DNA from: Isoptericola luteus
Lineage (GTDB): Bacteria; Actinomycetota; Actinomycetes; Actinomycetales; Cellulomonadaceae
NCBI RefSeq assembly: GCF_020297055.1
Contig: NZ_JAIXCQ010000016.1
Span: forward strand, 1 to 64,000
DNA length: 64,000 nt
Reading direction: 5' to 3'
In this document: positions 37,047 to 46,900 of the stretch, one piece after another
Layout of the letters: the number at the start of each line of letters is the position of its first letter
How positions within the stretch are numbered: position 1 is the stretch's first letter
The notes under the pieces: model-generated
Seen by the model: only the letters and a program-made list of their open reading frames with translations
The model's database searches: none
What the model was told of the DNA's origin: nothing
Translations under genes and position numbers: made by a program

Positions 37047-37916
37047 TCAGGCCGGGACGGCCACGGCACCAGCCGCGAGCACGAGCTGCGCGACGCACAC
37101 CGCGGCCACGGCCATGCTGAGCGCGAACGGCGCACGGCTGTGCGGGCGCAGGACGCCGATCACGCCCGCGCCGCCGGCGAGGACGAGGGCGACGCCGGTG
37201 AGCACCGCGGTCGCGATCCCAGGGGCGCCCGCCGGGCCCAGCAGCACGACGACGCTCCCCGCCGCCAGCACCACCGGCGCGAGGACGCTCGACCCGCGAC
37301 GCCCCAGGCGGTGGGGCAGGCCGCGGATGCCGGTGGCGTGGTCGTCCTCGAGGTCTGGCAGTACGTTCGCCACGTGCGCTCCGACGCCGAGCAGCGCGGC
37401 CGCCAGCACCGTCCACCCGGCGACGACGCGGCCGTCGCCGGCGGCGGCGACCACGAACGCGGGCAGCAGCCCGAAGCTCGTGGCGTAGGGCAGCCACGAC
37501 CACGCGGTGCCCTTGAGCCAGGCGTTGTACGACCAGCCGCCGGCCACCGCGGCGAGGTGCAGCAGCCCGGGCACGACACCCGTCGCGAGCGACAGCAGCA
37601 CGCACACGGCCAGCGCGGCGAGCGCCCCCGCGCGGAGTGCACCGGCCGTGACGGCACCGGTCACCGTCGGCTTGTCCGCGCGTGCGGCCCTTCGGTCGCG
37701 GCCGGCGTCGAGCCAGTCGTTGCTCCATCCGATGGAGAGCTGCCCCGCGGCGACCGCCGCCGTGACGAGCACCGCGCGCCCTGCGGAGAGCCCGACCCCG
37801 ACCGCGAACACCAGCGCCAGCGCGGTGACGACCGCCGCGGGCGCGGGGTGCGTGGCGGCGAGCATCCCGCCCACCCGCGCGCCGACGTGCGTCCGGGCCC
37901 CGCGTCCGTCGTCCAT
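37047..37916 (-). CDS. UbiA-family prenyltransferase of the phenolic-lipid cluster
   Basis: A 289-residue membrane prenyltransferase with about nine helices. The first Asp-rich motif is GWSNDWLDAGRDRRAARADKP (about residue 64) and the second is NVLPDLEDDHATGIRGL (about 185). It differs clearly from MenA in the same window, so it probably has another aromatic acceptor. It lies divergently from the type III PKS gene, and the next two genes make a methyltransferase and a flavin monooxygenase, so its acceptor may be a PKS-derived phenolic or hydroquinone. The ATG at 37916 has a reverse-strand TAGGTT box six bases upstream. Confidence 0.85.
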   Translation of the reverse strand: MDDGRGARTHVGARVGGMLAATHPAPAAVVTALALVFAVGVGLSAGRAVLVTAAVAAGQLSIGWSNDWLDAGRDRRAARADKPTVTGAVTAGALRAGALAALAVCVLLSLATGVVPGLLHLAAVAGGWSYNAWLKGTAWSWLPYATSFGLLPAFVVAAAGDGRVVAGWTVLAAALLGVGAHVANVLPDLEDDHATGIRGLPHRLGRRGSSVLAPVVLAAGSVVVLLGPAGAPGIATAVLTGVALVLAGGAGVIGVLRPHSRAPFALSMAVAAVCVAQLVLAAGAVAVPA

Positions 37917-37922
37917 GTCCGC

Positions 37923-37928
37923 AACCTA
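37923..37928 (-). promoter_or_regulatory. Leaderless -10 box of the ubiA-like gene
   Basis: Reverse-strand TAGGTT, six bases before the ATG at 37916. Confidence 0.5.
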
Positions 37929-38003
37929 GCCGCCCGGCCGCCGCCCCACCCCGCCACCCACGCCTGGCCCCCGCGCCACGCCGTCGCCGTCGAGCACGGC
38001 CGC

Positions 38004-38039
38004 GGCAGGACTGGCGGCAGGACTGGCGGCAGGGCTGGG
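38004..38039 (+). repeat. 12-bp tandem repeat in the ubiA-PKS divergent region
   Basis: GGCAGGACTGGC occurs at 38004-38015 and 38016-38027, with a variant GGCAGGGCTGGG at 38028-38039, about 45 bases upstream of the PKS start. Direct repeats here could be activator half-sites or simple slippage. Confidence 0.6.
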
Positions 38040-38080
38040 GTCGGTGGGTGGCCGGGCGGGATCGGTCGCGGGGTGCCACG

Positions 38081-39235
38081 ATGCGGAGCATGTCTCGTGT
38101 CCTCGCCGTCGCCCCCGTGCTGCCGGGGCCGGCGCACCCCCAGGACCGGATCGCCGACGTCATCGCCCCGCTGCTCGCCCCGGACGGGCCGCGTCGCGCC
38201 CTGACCCGCCGTCTGCACGCGGCGTCGGGGGTGCGCACCCGCCACCTCGTGCTCCCGCTCGGCGCCTACCGGGGCCGCTCCGGGTTCGGCGCCGCCAACG
38301 CCGACTTCGCCCGCGAGGGGGCGGCGCTCGCCGAGCGGGCGTGCCGCCGGGCGCTCGCGGACGCCGGGGTCGCACCGCTGGACGTGGACCTCGTCTTCTT
38401 CACGTCGGTGACGGGGGTGGGGGCGCCGTCGCTGGACGCCACCCTGACGGACCGCCTTGGCCTGCGCGCCGACGTGCGGCGCCTGCCGTCGTTCGGGCTC
38501 GGGTGCGCGGGCGGCGCGGCCGGGCTGGCGCACCTGCACGAGCACCTGGTGGGCCACCCGGACCAGGTCGCGCTGCTGGTGTCGGTCGAGCTGTGCTCGC
38601 TGACGTTCCAGCGGGACGACTCCTCGACGGCGAACCTCGTGTCGTCCGGTCTGTTCGGCGACGGCGCGACCGCGGTCGTGGTGGCGGGGGACGACGTCGC
38701 CGCGCCACCGGGCAGCCGGGTGCCGCAGGTCGTGGGCTCGCGCAGCCGCCTGTACCCGGGCACGGCGCAGCACCTGGGCTGGGACGTGCGGGACAGCGGG
38801 TTCGCCATCGTGCTCTCGCCCGAGCTGCCGCAGCTCCTGCGCGCGCACCTCGCGGGGGACGTCAAGGACCTGCTCGCCGCCCACGACCTGGGTCCGGACG
38901 ACGTCGGCACCTGGGTGGTGCACGCCGGCGGGCCCAAGATCGTGGACGCCGTCCGCGACGCGCTCGGGCTGGACGAGCCAGCGCTGGCGCGGACGCGCGC
39001 GACGCTCGCCGCGCAGGGAAACCTCTCGTCGTCGTCCGTGCTGCACGTGCTGGCCGCGACGCTGGCCGACGGCGACCCTCCGCCCGGCGGGTGGGCGGTG
39101 CTCATGGCGTTCGGCCCGGGCGTGGGCGTCGAGCTGGCGCTCCTGCGCGGCGGGCCCGAGCCGGTACCGGCGCCTGTGCCAGGGAACACCCGGGGCGCTG
39201 CACCGGACCCGGCGACGGCGGGGGATCCGGCATGA
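38081..39235 (+). CDS. Type III polyketide synthase (alkylresorcinol/alkylpyrone type)
   Basis: A 384-residue chalcone-synthase-fold enzyme. Catalytic residues are visible: Cys142 in SFGLGCAGGAAG, His in WVVHAGGPKIVDAV and Asn in AQGNLSSSSVLHVL. The family extends fatty acyl starters with malonyl-CoA to alkylresorcinols or alkylpyrones. The two genes downstream (BpsB/SrsB-like methyltransferase, flavin monooxygenase) are the usual partners. The start is uncertain between ATG 38081 (GGGG seven bases upstream) and ATG 38090. The stop overlaps the methyltransferase start (ATGA). Confidence 0.9.
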   Translation: MRSMSRVLAVAPVLPGPAHPQDRIADVIAPLLAPDGPRRALTRRLHAASGVRTRHLVLPLGAYRGRSGFGAANADFAREGAALAERACRRALADAGVAPLDVDLVFFTSVTGVGAPSLDATLTDRLGLRADVRRLPSFGLGCAGGAAGLAHLHEHLVGHPDQVALLVSVELCSLTFQRDDSSTANLVSSGLFGDGATAVVVAGDDVAAPPGSRVPQVVGSRSRLYPGTAQHLGWDVRDSGFAIVLSPELPQLLRAHLAGDVKDLLAAHDLGPDDVGTWVVHAGGPKIVDAVRDALGLDEPALARTRATLAAQGNLSSSSVLHVLAATLADGDPPPGGWAVLMAFGPGVGVELALLRGGPEPVPAPVPGNTRGAAPDPATAGDPA

Positions 39236-39786
39236 GCGTGGCGCTGTACGTCGCGCTCGTGCTGGCGACGGGCGTCGAGCGGCTGGCGGAGCTGGTGGTC
39301 TCGGCCCGCAACGCCCGCTGGTCGTTCGCCCGCGGCGCTGTGGAGTCCGGGCGCGGGCACTTCGGGCCCATGGTGGCGCTGCACTCCGGCCTGCTGGTCG
39401 CGTGCGTCGTCGAGGTGCTGGTCGCGGACCGGCCGTTCCTGGCGTGGCTCGGGTGGCCGATGCTGGCGCTCGTGCTCGGGAGCCAGGCGTTGCGGTGGTG
39501 GTGCATCGCGACCCTCGGCCGGCGGTGGAACACCCGGGTGATCGTCGTGCCCGGGCTGGCGCTGGTGCGCCGGGGCCCGTACCGCTGGATCCCGCACCCC
39601 AACTACGTGGCGGTGGTGGTCGAGGGGTTCGCGCTGCCGCTCGTGCACTCGGCGTGGGTCACGGCGCTCGCCTTCACGGTGCTCAACGCGTGGCTGCTGC
39701 TCGGCTTCCGCATCCCCGCCGAGGAGCGTGCGCTGCGCCTCGCCGACGCGCACCCCGGTGGCCGCGCGGGGACCGGCGACCGCTGA
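39232..39786 (+). CDS. Isoprenylcysteine carboxylmethyltransferase-family membrane methyltransferase
   Basis: A 184-residue membrane methyltransferase with about five helices. RRWNTRVIVVPGLALVRRGPYRWIPHPNYVAVVVEG is the SAM-binding signature (RGPYR-x-I-x-HPNY) and FRIPAEERAL the C-terminal block. It resembles BpsB/YpbQ of Bacillus and SrsB of Streptomyces, which O-methylate alkylpyrones or alkylresorcinol products (family knowledge). It overlaps the PKS stop by 4 bases and the monooxygenase start by one, so the three genes are one operon. Confidence 0.88.
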   Translation: MSVALYVALVLATGVERLAELVVSARNARWSFARGAVESGRGHFGPMVALHSGLLVACVVEVLVADRPFLAWLGWPMLALVLGSQALRWWCIATLGRRWNTRVIVVPGLALVRRGPYRWIPHPNYVAVVVEGFALPLVHSAWVTALAFTVLNAWLLLGFRIPAEERALRLADAHPGGRAGTGDR

Positions 39787-40808
39787 TGACCGACGCCGAC
39801 GTCCTCGTCGTCGGCGGCGGTCCCGTGGGTCTGGCCGCCGCGATCGAGGCGCGGCGCGCGGGTCTCGACGTCGTCGTCCTGGAGCCGCGGTCGGCGCCGG
39901 TCGACAAGGCGTGCGGCGAGGGGCTCATGCCGGGCACGCTCGCCGCGGTGCGCCGGCTCGGCGCCGACCCCGAGGGATGGCCGCTGGCCGGGATCTCCTA
40001 CCGGCAGGACGGGCGCACGGCCGACCACCGGTTCGTGTCCGGGCCGGGGCGCGGGGTGCGGCGCACCCGCCTGCACGCCGCGCTGCACGCGGCGGCCCTC
40101 GACGCCGGGGCGACGGTCCTGGCCCGGCGGGCGGACGCCGTCGACCAGGACGCGGGCGGCGTGACGGCGGGCGGGCTGCGGGCACGCTGGCTGCTGGCGT
40201 GCGACGGCCTCCACTCGCGCGTGCGGCGGGACGTCGGCCTCGACGCCCCGCCGCGTCCCGGCCGGGGGCGGCGGTTCGGAATGCGCCGGCACTACTGTGC
40301 GGCGCCGTGGTCCGACCTCGTCGAGGTGCACTGGGGGCCGCGGGTCGAGGCGTACGTGACCCCGGTGGCGCCGGACCTGGTGGGGGTGGCGCTGCTGGGC
40401 CCGCCAGGGGCGGACTTCGACGCCGAGCTCGCGACGCTGCCGGAGCTCGCGACGCGGCTGGCGGGCGCCGCCCCGGACGGCCCGGTCCGTGGCGCGGGCC
40501 CGCTCCGCCGGGTCACGACGGCGCGCACGGCGGGCCGGGTGCGGCTCGTCGGCGACGCCTCGGGGTATGTCGACGCCCTGACGGGGGAGGGCCTGCGCGT
40601 CGGGCTCGCGCAGGCGCGGGCCGCCGTCGTCCACCTGGACGACGCGAGGGCGTACGAGCGCGCCTGGACGCACCTGACCCGGGACTACCGGCTGCTCACC
40701 GGCGGCCTGGTCGCGGCCGCGACGTCCCCCCTGCGGCGCGCCGTGGTGCCCGCGGCGGCCCGCCTGCCCCGGGTGTACGGGGCCGTGGTGGAGCGCCTGG
40801 CCCGCTGA
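39786..40808 (+). CDS. FAD-dependent monooxygenase of the phenolic-lipid cluster
   Basis: A 340-residue flavoprotein. DVLVVGGGPVGLAAAIEARRAGLDVVVLE is the FAD fold and RVRLVGDASGYVDALTGEGLRVGLAQA the second FAD motif; DKACGEGLMPGTLAAVRRLG resembles both geranylgeranyl reductases and SrsC-type hydroxylases. In the Streptomyces srs and Actinoplanes agq pathways such an enzyme hydroxylates the ring to a hydroquinone. A role as a reductase of the prenyl chain is the alternative. Last gene of the PKS operon. Confidence 0.83.
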   Translation: MTDADVLVVGGGPVGLAAAIEARRAGLDVVVLEPRSAPVDKACGEGLMPGTLAAVRRLGADPEGWPLAGISYRQDGRTADHRFVSGPGRGVRRTRLHAALHAAALDAGATVLARRADAVDQDAGGVTAGGLRARWLLACDGLHSRVRRDVGLDAPPRPGRGRRFGMRRHYCAAPWSDLVEVHWGPRVEAYVTPVAPDLVGVALLGPPGADFDAELATLPELATRLAGAAPDGPVRGAGPLRRVTTARTAGRVRLVGDASGYVDALTGEGLRVGLAQARAAVVHLDDARAYERAWTHLTRDYRLLTGGLVAAATSPLRRAVVPAAARLPRVYGAVVERLAR

Positions 40809-40857
40809 TCCCGGCGGGCGGCGCGCGGCGGGCTCCGCCCGAACTGTGGTTCCACCG

Positions 40858-40886
40858 TTGCCCGGGGCGGGCGAGTCTGGCACCCT
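40858..40886 (+). promoter_or_regulatory. Possible promoter of giant protein A
   Basis: TTGCCC (40858-40863) and CACCCT (40881-40886) are spaced by 17 bases. TCTGGC directly before the -10 position matches the same bases before the -10 boxes of giant proteins B and C. A leader of about 80 bases follows to the TTG start. Confidence 0.35.
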
Positions 40887-40974
40887 GGCAGACGACCCGA
40901 CCCTCCTCCGCCCTCCGGCGGCGGGCGCCGTCAGTGCCGGGGGGTCGACGCCGACCACCGCACCGGGGGATCTC

Positions 40975-43900
40975 TTGGGCCTGTTCACGCGCCTGCGTAC
41001 AGACCGTCGCACGGCCGTCTCGACGTCGGTCGTGCTCTCGTTGTCGGCTGGGGTGGTGCTCGCGGCCGTGCTGTACGACGGCGAGGCCACCGCGGACGTG
41101 GACCTCGACGACTCCGGGGTGTGGGTCACCAAGGAGTCCGCGGGCATGGTCGGCCGGTTCAACACGGAGGCCAAGGCGCTGGACGGCACGCTGCTCGCGG
41201 GCAGCGCCGACTTCGACGTCGACCAGCAGGCGAGCCAGGTGCTCGTGGCGGACACCGGGAGCAGCGCGGCCAACGTCGTGGACGTCGCCCGGCTCAAGTT
41301 CCGCTCCACGACCCGGCTGCCCGCGGGCGCCGAGGTCTCGATGGGCGGCGGCAGGGTCGCCGTCGTCGACGACGAGTCGGGCTCGTTGTGGGTCACGTCG
41401 ACCGAGCGCCTGGCGACGCTCGACACCGAGGAGACCGACCCGGCGGCCGACCTGGACGGGGCGGCACAGGTCGTGGTGTCGCAGGGCGGCACGACGTTCG
41501 TCGTCGTCCCGGCGCGTGACCTGCTCTGGACCGTCGAGCCCGGCACGGAGCCCGTGACGACGGAGCTCGGGCTGCTCGACGAGGGCGACGAGGTCGAGCT
41601 CACGACCGTGGGCGACGACGTGGTGGTCCTGGACCGCACGGACGGTGAGCTGCGGCTGCCGGGCGGCGACGTCGTCCCCGTCTCCGGTGCGCAGGGCGCG
41701 CGGCTGCAGCAGCCGGGCGAGTCCTCGGACACGGTGGCGTACGCGACGGCGGCCGCCCTGGTGCGCCAGCCGCTCGACGGCGGCGCGGCCACGACGCGCA
41801 AGGCGTCGGGGTCTGCCGCGGCTCCGGTACAGCTCGGCGGGTGCCTGTACGGGGCCTGGTCGACGACCGGCCAGATCGTGCGCGACTGCGAGGGCACGGA
41901 CCGTGACGTCGACCGGGTGCTCGAGGGCGTCGACCAGAGCACGCAGCTCGAGTACCGGACCAACCGGGACGCGGTGGTCCTCAACGACCTGACGTCCGGG
42001 ATCCTGTGGATGGCCCTCGACGACTACGAGAAGGTCGACGACTGGGACATCAAGCTCCCCGAGCAGGAGAAGGGCGACGACGAGGACGCGGAGGACGCGG
42101 AGCCCGAGCTCGTCGACCAGACCGTGCTCGACCGCGAGAAGCAGGACCCGCCGGAGGCGGTCGACGACCGCTACGGCGTGCGGCCCGGCCGTGCGACGGT
42201 GCTGGACGTGCTGTCCAACGACACGGACCAGGACGGGGACGTCATGACCGCGGCGCTCGAGGGCGAGTCGCCGGACGCGTTCGACGTGCAGCGGGTCCTG
42301 GGCGGCAAGGCGCTCCAGGCGGTCACCTCCGAGGACGCGAGCGGCAGCGCCACCTTCGCCTACGAGGTGAGCGACGGCCGCGGGGGCACGGACCAGGGGT
42401 CGGTGGAGGTGACCGTCGTCCCGTGGGAGGAGAACGCGGCACCCGAGCAGTCCGGCACCCCGGTGCTGCGGGTGGAGCAGGGCAAGAGCGCCAGCATCAA
42501 GGTGCTGCCGTACTTCCTGGACCCGGACGGGGACGACGTCTACCTCGCGACCGCCGCCGCGACCGTCCAGGGCGACGAGGTGCGCGCCTACCCGGACGGC
42601 ACGGTGGAGTTCCGCGACGGAGGGTCGGCCACGGGCCGCAAGAAGGTGTCGCTCACCGTCGGGGACGGCCTCGGCGAGGTGGTCGAGGGCACCCTGTGGG
42701 TCGACGTCTTCGCCGACACGCCGGAGCCGCCGGTCGCCGTCGGCGACCACGTGGTGGCCACCGCGGGGCAGCCGGTGACGGTCGAGCCGCTGAAGAACGA
42801 CACGGACCCGAACGGCGACGACCTGCGGCTGTCGAAGGTCAACGACGCCTCGCCCGCCGAGATCACCCGGAACCTCGACGCGGGGACGTTCACGTTCCTG
42901 GCGCACGAGGCGGGCTCCTACGACGTGCTCTACCAGGTCACGGACGGGCCCGGCACGACGACGGGCGTGGTGCGCGTCGACGTCCAGGACGCCGACGAGG
43001 CTGCCGGCGCGCCGATCGTCGTCGCCGACACCGCGCTGCTGCCCGCGGGCGGGTCGACGCTGGTCGACGTGCTCGCCAACGACACCGACCCCGCGGGCGG
43101 GGTGCTCGTGGTCCAGTCGGTGGACGTGCCGGACGACGCCGGGGTGAGCGTCGCGGTGCTGGGCCACCAGATGCTGCGGATCACCGAGACGCGACGGATC
43201 TCCGACGCCGTGACGCTCGAGTACACCGTCTCGAACGGCAACGAGACCGCGACGGGCCAGGTGCGGGTGCTCCCGGTGCCCGCGCCCGACCGGTTGCAGC
43301 CGCCGAACGCCGCGGCCGACGAGGTGACGGTGCGTGCCGGCGACTACGTCAACATCGACGTGCTCGACAACGACTCCCACCCCGACGGCCTCGAGCTGAC
43401 GCTGGACGACGAGCTCGAGCAGACCGTCGACGAGGGGCAGGGCGAGCTCTTCGCCTCGGAGGGCCGGCTGCGCTTCCGGGCCGGCGCGGAGCCCGGCACG
43501 GCGTACGCGATCTACACGGTGCGCGACCCGAACGGGCAGGAGGACTCGGCCCAGGTCACGATCCACGTCCGCGGCGGCAAGGAGAACTCCGCCCCGGTGC
43601 CCCTCGACGTCGATGCCCGCGTCCTGTCCGGGGGCACGGTCCGCATCCCGGTGCCGCTGGACGGCATCGACCCGGACGGCGACTCGGTGCAGCTCACCGG
43701 CCTGGCGACGGGACCGGCGAAGGGCCGCGCCGAGGTGGTCGACGGCTTCGTCGACTACGAGGCGGGCAAGAACGCCAGCGGTGCCGACTCCTTCCGCTAC
43801 ACGGTGCAGGACGCCCGCGGCGAGGTCGCCACGGGCCTCGTGCGGGTGGGCATCGCCCAGCCGCCTGCGACGAACCAGTCCCCGGTCGCGGCCGACGACG

Positions 43901-46900
43901 AGGTGACCGTGCGCCCCGACCGCCGCGTCGCGGTGCGTGCGCTGGCGAACGACACCGACCCCGACGGCGACCGGGTGGGCCTGGTGGCGGGCGCGCTCGA
44001 AGGGCTGGACGACGGCGACGGCGACATCGACGCGGAGGTCGACCAGGACCGGATCGTCGTGCAGACGCCGGGCGACGAGGGGACCTCCACGTTCTTCTAC
44101 GCGATCGAGGACACCTACGGTGCGCGGGCGTCGGCCGCGGTGAGCGTGACCGTGTCCGCCGACGCCCCGCTGCTGCCGCCGATCGCGCGGGACGACTCCG
44201 TCCCCGTGGCCGACATCCTCGGCGCGACGACGGTCACGGTGCCCGTGCTGGACAACGACGAGGACCCGGACGGCGCCGCCGACGACCTCGAGGTGGCCGT
44301 CGAGGGTGCGTCCGCGACCACGGCGACGGTGACGTCGGACGGCGAGCTGGCGGTGACCCTCACCCGGTCCCGCCAGGTCATCACCTACACGGTCACGGAC
44401 ATGGACGGCCAGAGCGCGAAGGCCTTCGTGGTCGTGCCCGGCGTGGAGTCGGCCGAGCCGATCCTCAAGCCCGGCCAGGCGCCGCTCGAGGTGCTGGCGG
44501 GCGAGTCGATCGACATCGACATCACCGACCACGTGCTCGTGGTGGAGGGCCGCACGCCGCGCCTCACGACGACGGACCAGGTGACGGCGCTCGAGGGCGA
44601 CGTCGAGGTCACGGACGCCACGACCATGACCTACACGGCGCGGACCGGCTACGAGGGGCCCGCAGGCGTGACGTTCGAGGTCACGGACGGCACCTCCGTC
44701 GACGACCCCGAGGGGAACGTCGCCGTGCTCACGCTGCCGATCACGGTGCTGCCGCCGGAGAACCTGCCGCCCACGCCGGGCAAGCCGTCGGCCGAGGTCG
44801 CGGCCGGCGAGGAGAGCTCGGTCGACCTGGGCCGCTTCGCGCGGGACCCGGACGACGACGCCCTGCGCTTCGAGCTGGGCGCCCTGCCGGGCGGCGTGGG
44901 CGCCACGCTCTCCGGGTCGACGGTGACCCTCGAGGCGTCGCCGGACGTCCCGAAGGGCACCGCGCTCACGGTTCCGTACACCGTCACCGACGACGAGCAC
45001 GCGCCGGTCGACGGAACGCTCGCCGTCGAGGTCGTGGCCTCGACGCGGCCGCTGGCGCGCGCGGTGGACGACGTCGTGGACGACGCCCACCAGGGCAAGG
45101 CGGTCGCCGTGCCGGTGCTGGCCAACGACTCCAACCCGTTCGCCGAGCGCGAGCCGCTGACCGTCGTGGGCGAGCCGATCGTGGAGACCGGCGTCGGCAG
45201 CGCGGTCTCGGACGGCGACCAGGTCGTCGTCACACCGAAGGGTGACTTCGTCGGCACGATGGTGGTGCGCTACACGGTGCAGGACGCCACGCAGGACCCG
45301 GACCGGCAGGTCGAGGGCCGTATCACCGTGAACGTGCTCGGCGTGCCCGAGGCCCCTGCCAGGCCGGTGGTGGAGGAGGTGCGCTCCGAGACGGTCGTGC
45401 TGTCCTGGACGCCGCCGCAGAACAACGGCGCCGAGATCACCGGGTACACGGTGACCTCCAGCCAGGGCGACGTCGTCGGGTGCGCGACCACCACCTGCAC
45501 GCTGGACGGCCTGACGAACGACGTGACGTACACGTTCACGGTGCAGGCCACGAACGTCGTCGGGGACTCCAAGGCGTCTCCGGCGTCGCCCGAGGCGCGC
45601 CCGGACGAGAAGCCGGACCCGCCGGCTGCGCCGACCCTCGCCTTCGGGGACTCCTCGCTCACCGTGACGTGGAAGAACGCGGTGTACTCCGACCGGTCCG
45701 CGATCCAGTCGGTCGACCTCGAGATCTCGCCGGCTCCCGCCAACGGGGAGTCACTCAAGGCGGGCGTCACTGGCCAGCGCATCGAGTGGGAGGGCCTGAC
45801 CAACGGCACCGCCTACAAGGTGCGGATCCGGGCGATCAACCTCGCCCCGGACCCGTCGGACTGGGGCGCCTGGTCGACGAGCGAGATCCCGGCCGGCCCG
45901 CCGGACGCGCCGGCGGCGCCGAGTGCGGCGCGGGTGGACACCGAGCTGGGCGGCCAGATCCACGTCGAGTGGAAGGCGCCCGTGGACAACGGCGACGCCG
46001 TGGCCACCTATCACGTCGACGAGTACGTCAACGGGAACAGGTCCCGGACGCTCGAGACGGCGCAGACGTCGCTCGACCTCGAGGGCCTGGACACCAAGTC
46101 CACGTACACCTACCGGGTCACGGCGGAGAACAAGGCGGGCAAGGGCGACACCAGCCCCGCGTCGAACGAGGTCACGCCGTTCGGCAAGCCCGGGAGTCCC
46201 GGCACGCCGACGGCGAAGCTCGGGTCGAACACCAGCGGCCGGGCCACGGTCAGCTGGGGCGCCGCCGACCCCAACGGCAACCCGGTCACCTACCAGGTGC
46301 AGGCCAACAACGCCGGGACCAAGACGACCACGAGCACCTCCATGGTCTACACGGGGCTGAGCAACGGCACCGGGTACACGTTCCAGGTCCGCGCGTGCAA
46401 CCAGGCCGGGTGCTCCGCGTGGGCGGGCCCGTCGGGCAAGGTCACCCCGTACACGACCCCCAGCGCGCCCGGGGTCGCGTGGACGCGCACGAGCGCCGAC
46501 CAGGGGCAGTTCAAGGTCACCGCGCCGTCGTCGAACGGGGGTCGGGCCGTCCAGCGCATCGAGTGGAGGTTCACCGCCGGCGACAGCGGCAGCGGCAGCA
46601 AGAGCTCCACGCCGTTCACGATCACCACGAAGAAGGCGTCGGGCACCACGTTCACGCTGCAGGCCCGCGCGTGCAACGCCGCCGGCTGCGGCGCGTGGCG
46701 CAGCGGGTCCGGGACGACGCCGACGCCGACGGCGACGGTGAGCCGTGGCGGCGCCACGGGCGTGCAGGACGGCTGCCAGTCGGGCAACTGCAACTACTTC
46801 CGGGTCACGGTGAAGAACTTCCCGAGCGGCAGCCACCGGGTGGAGTGCTGGTCGGCCAACAACCCCGCCTCGACGGAGTACGGCTGGCACAACATCATCA

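Noticed and set aside
39786-40808. A second menaquinone reductase
   Set aside because: It shares the FAD fold with the MenJ-like protein, but its operon with the PKS and methyltransferase makes a monooxygenase of that pathway more likely. The alternative is kept in the feature text.
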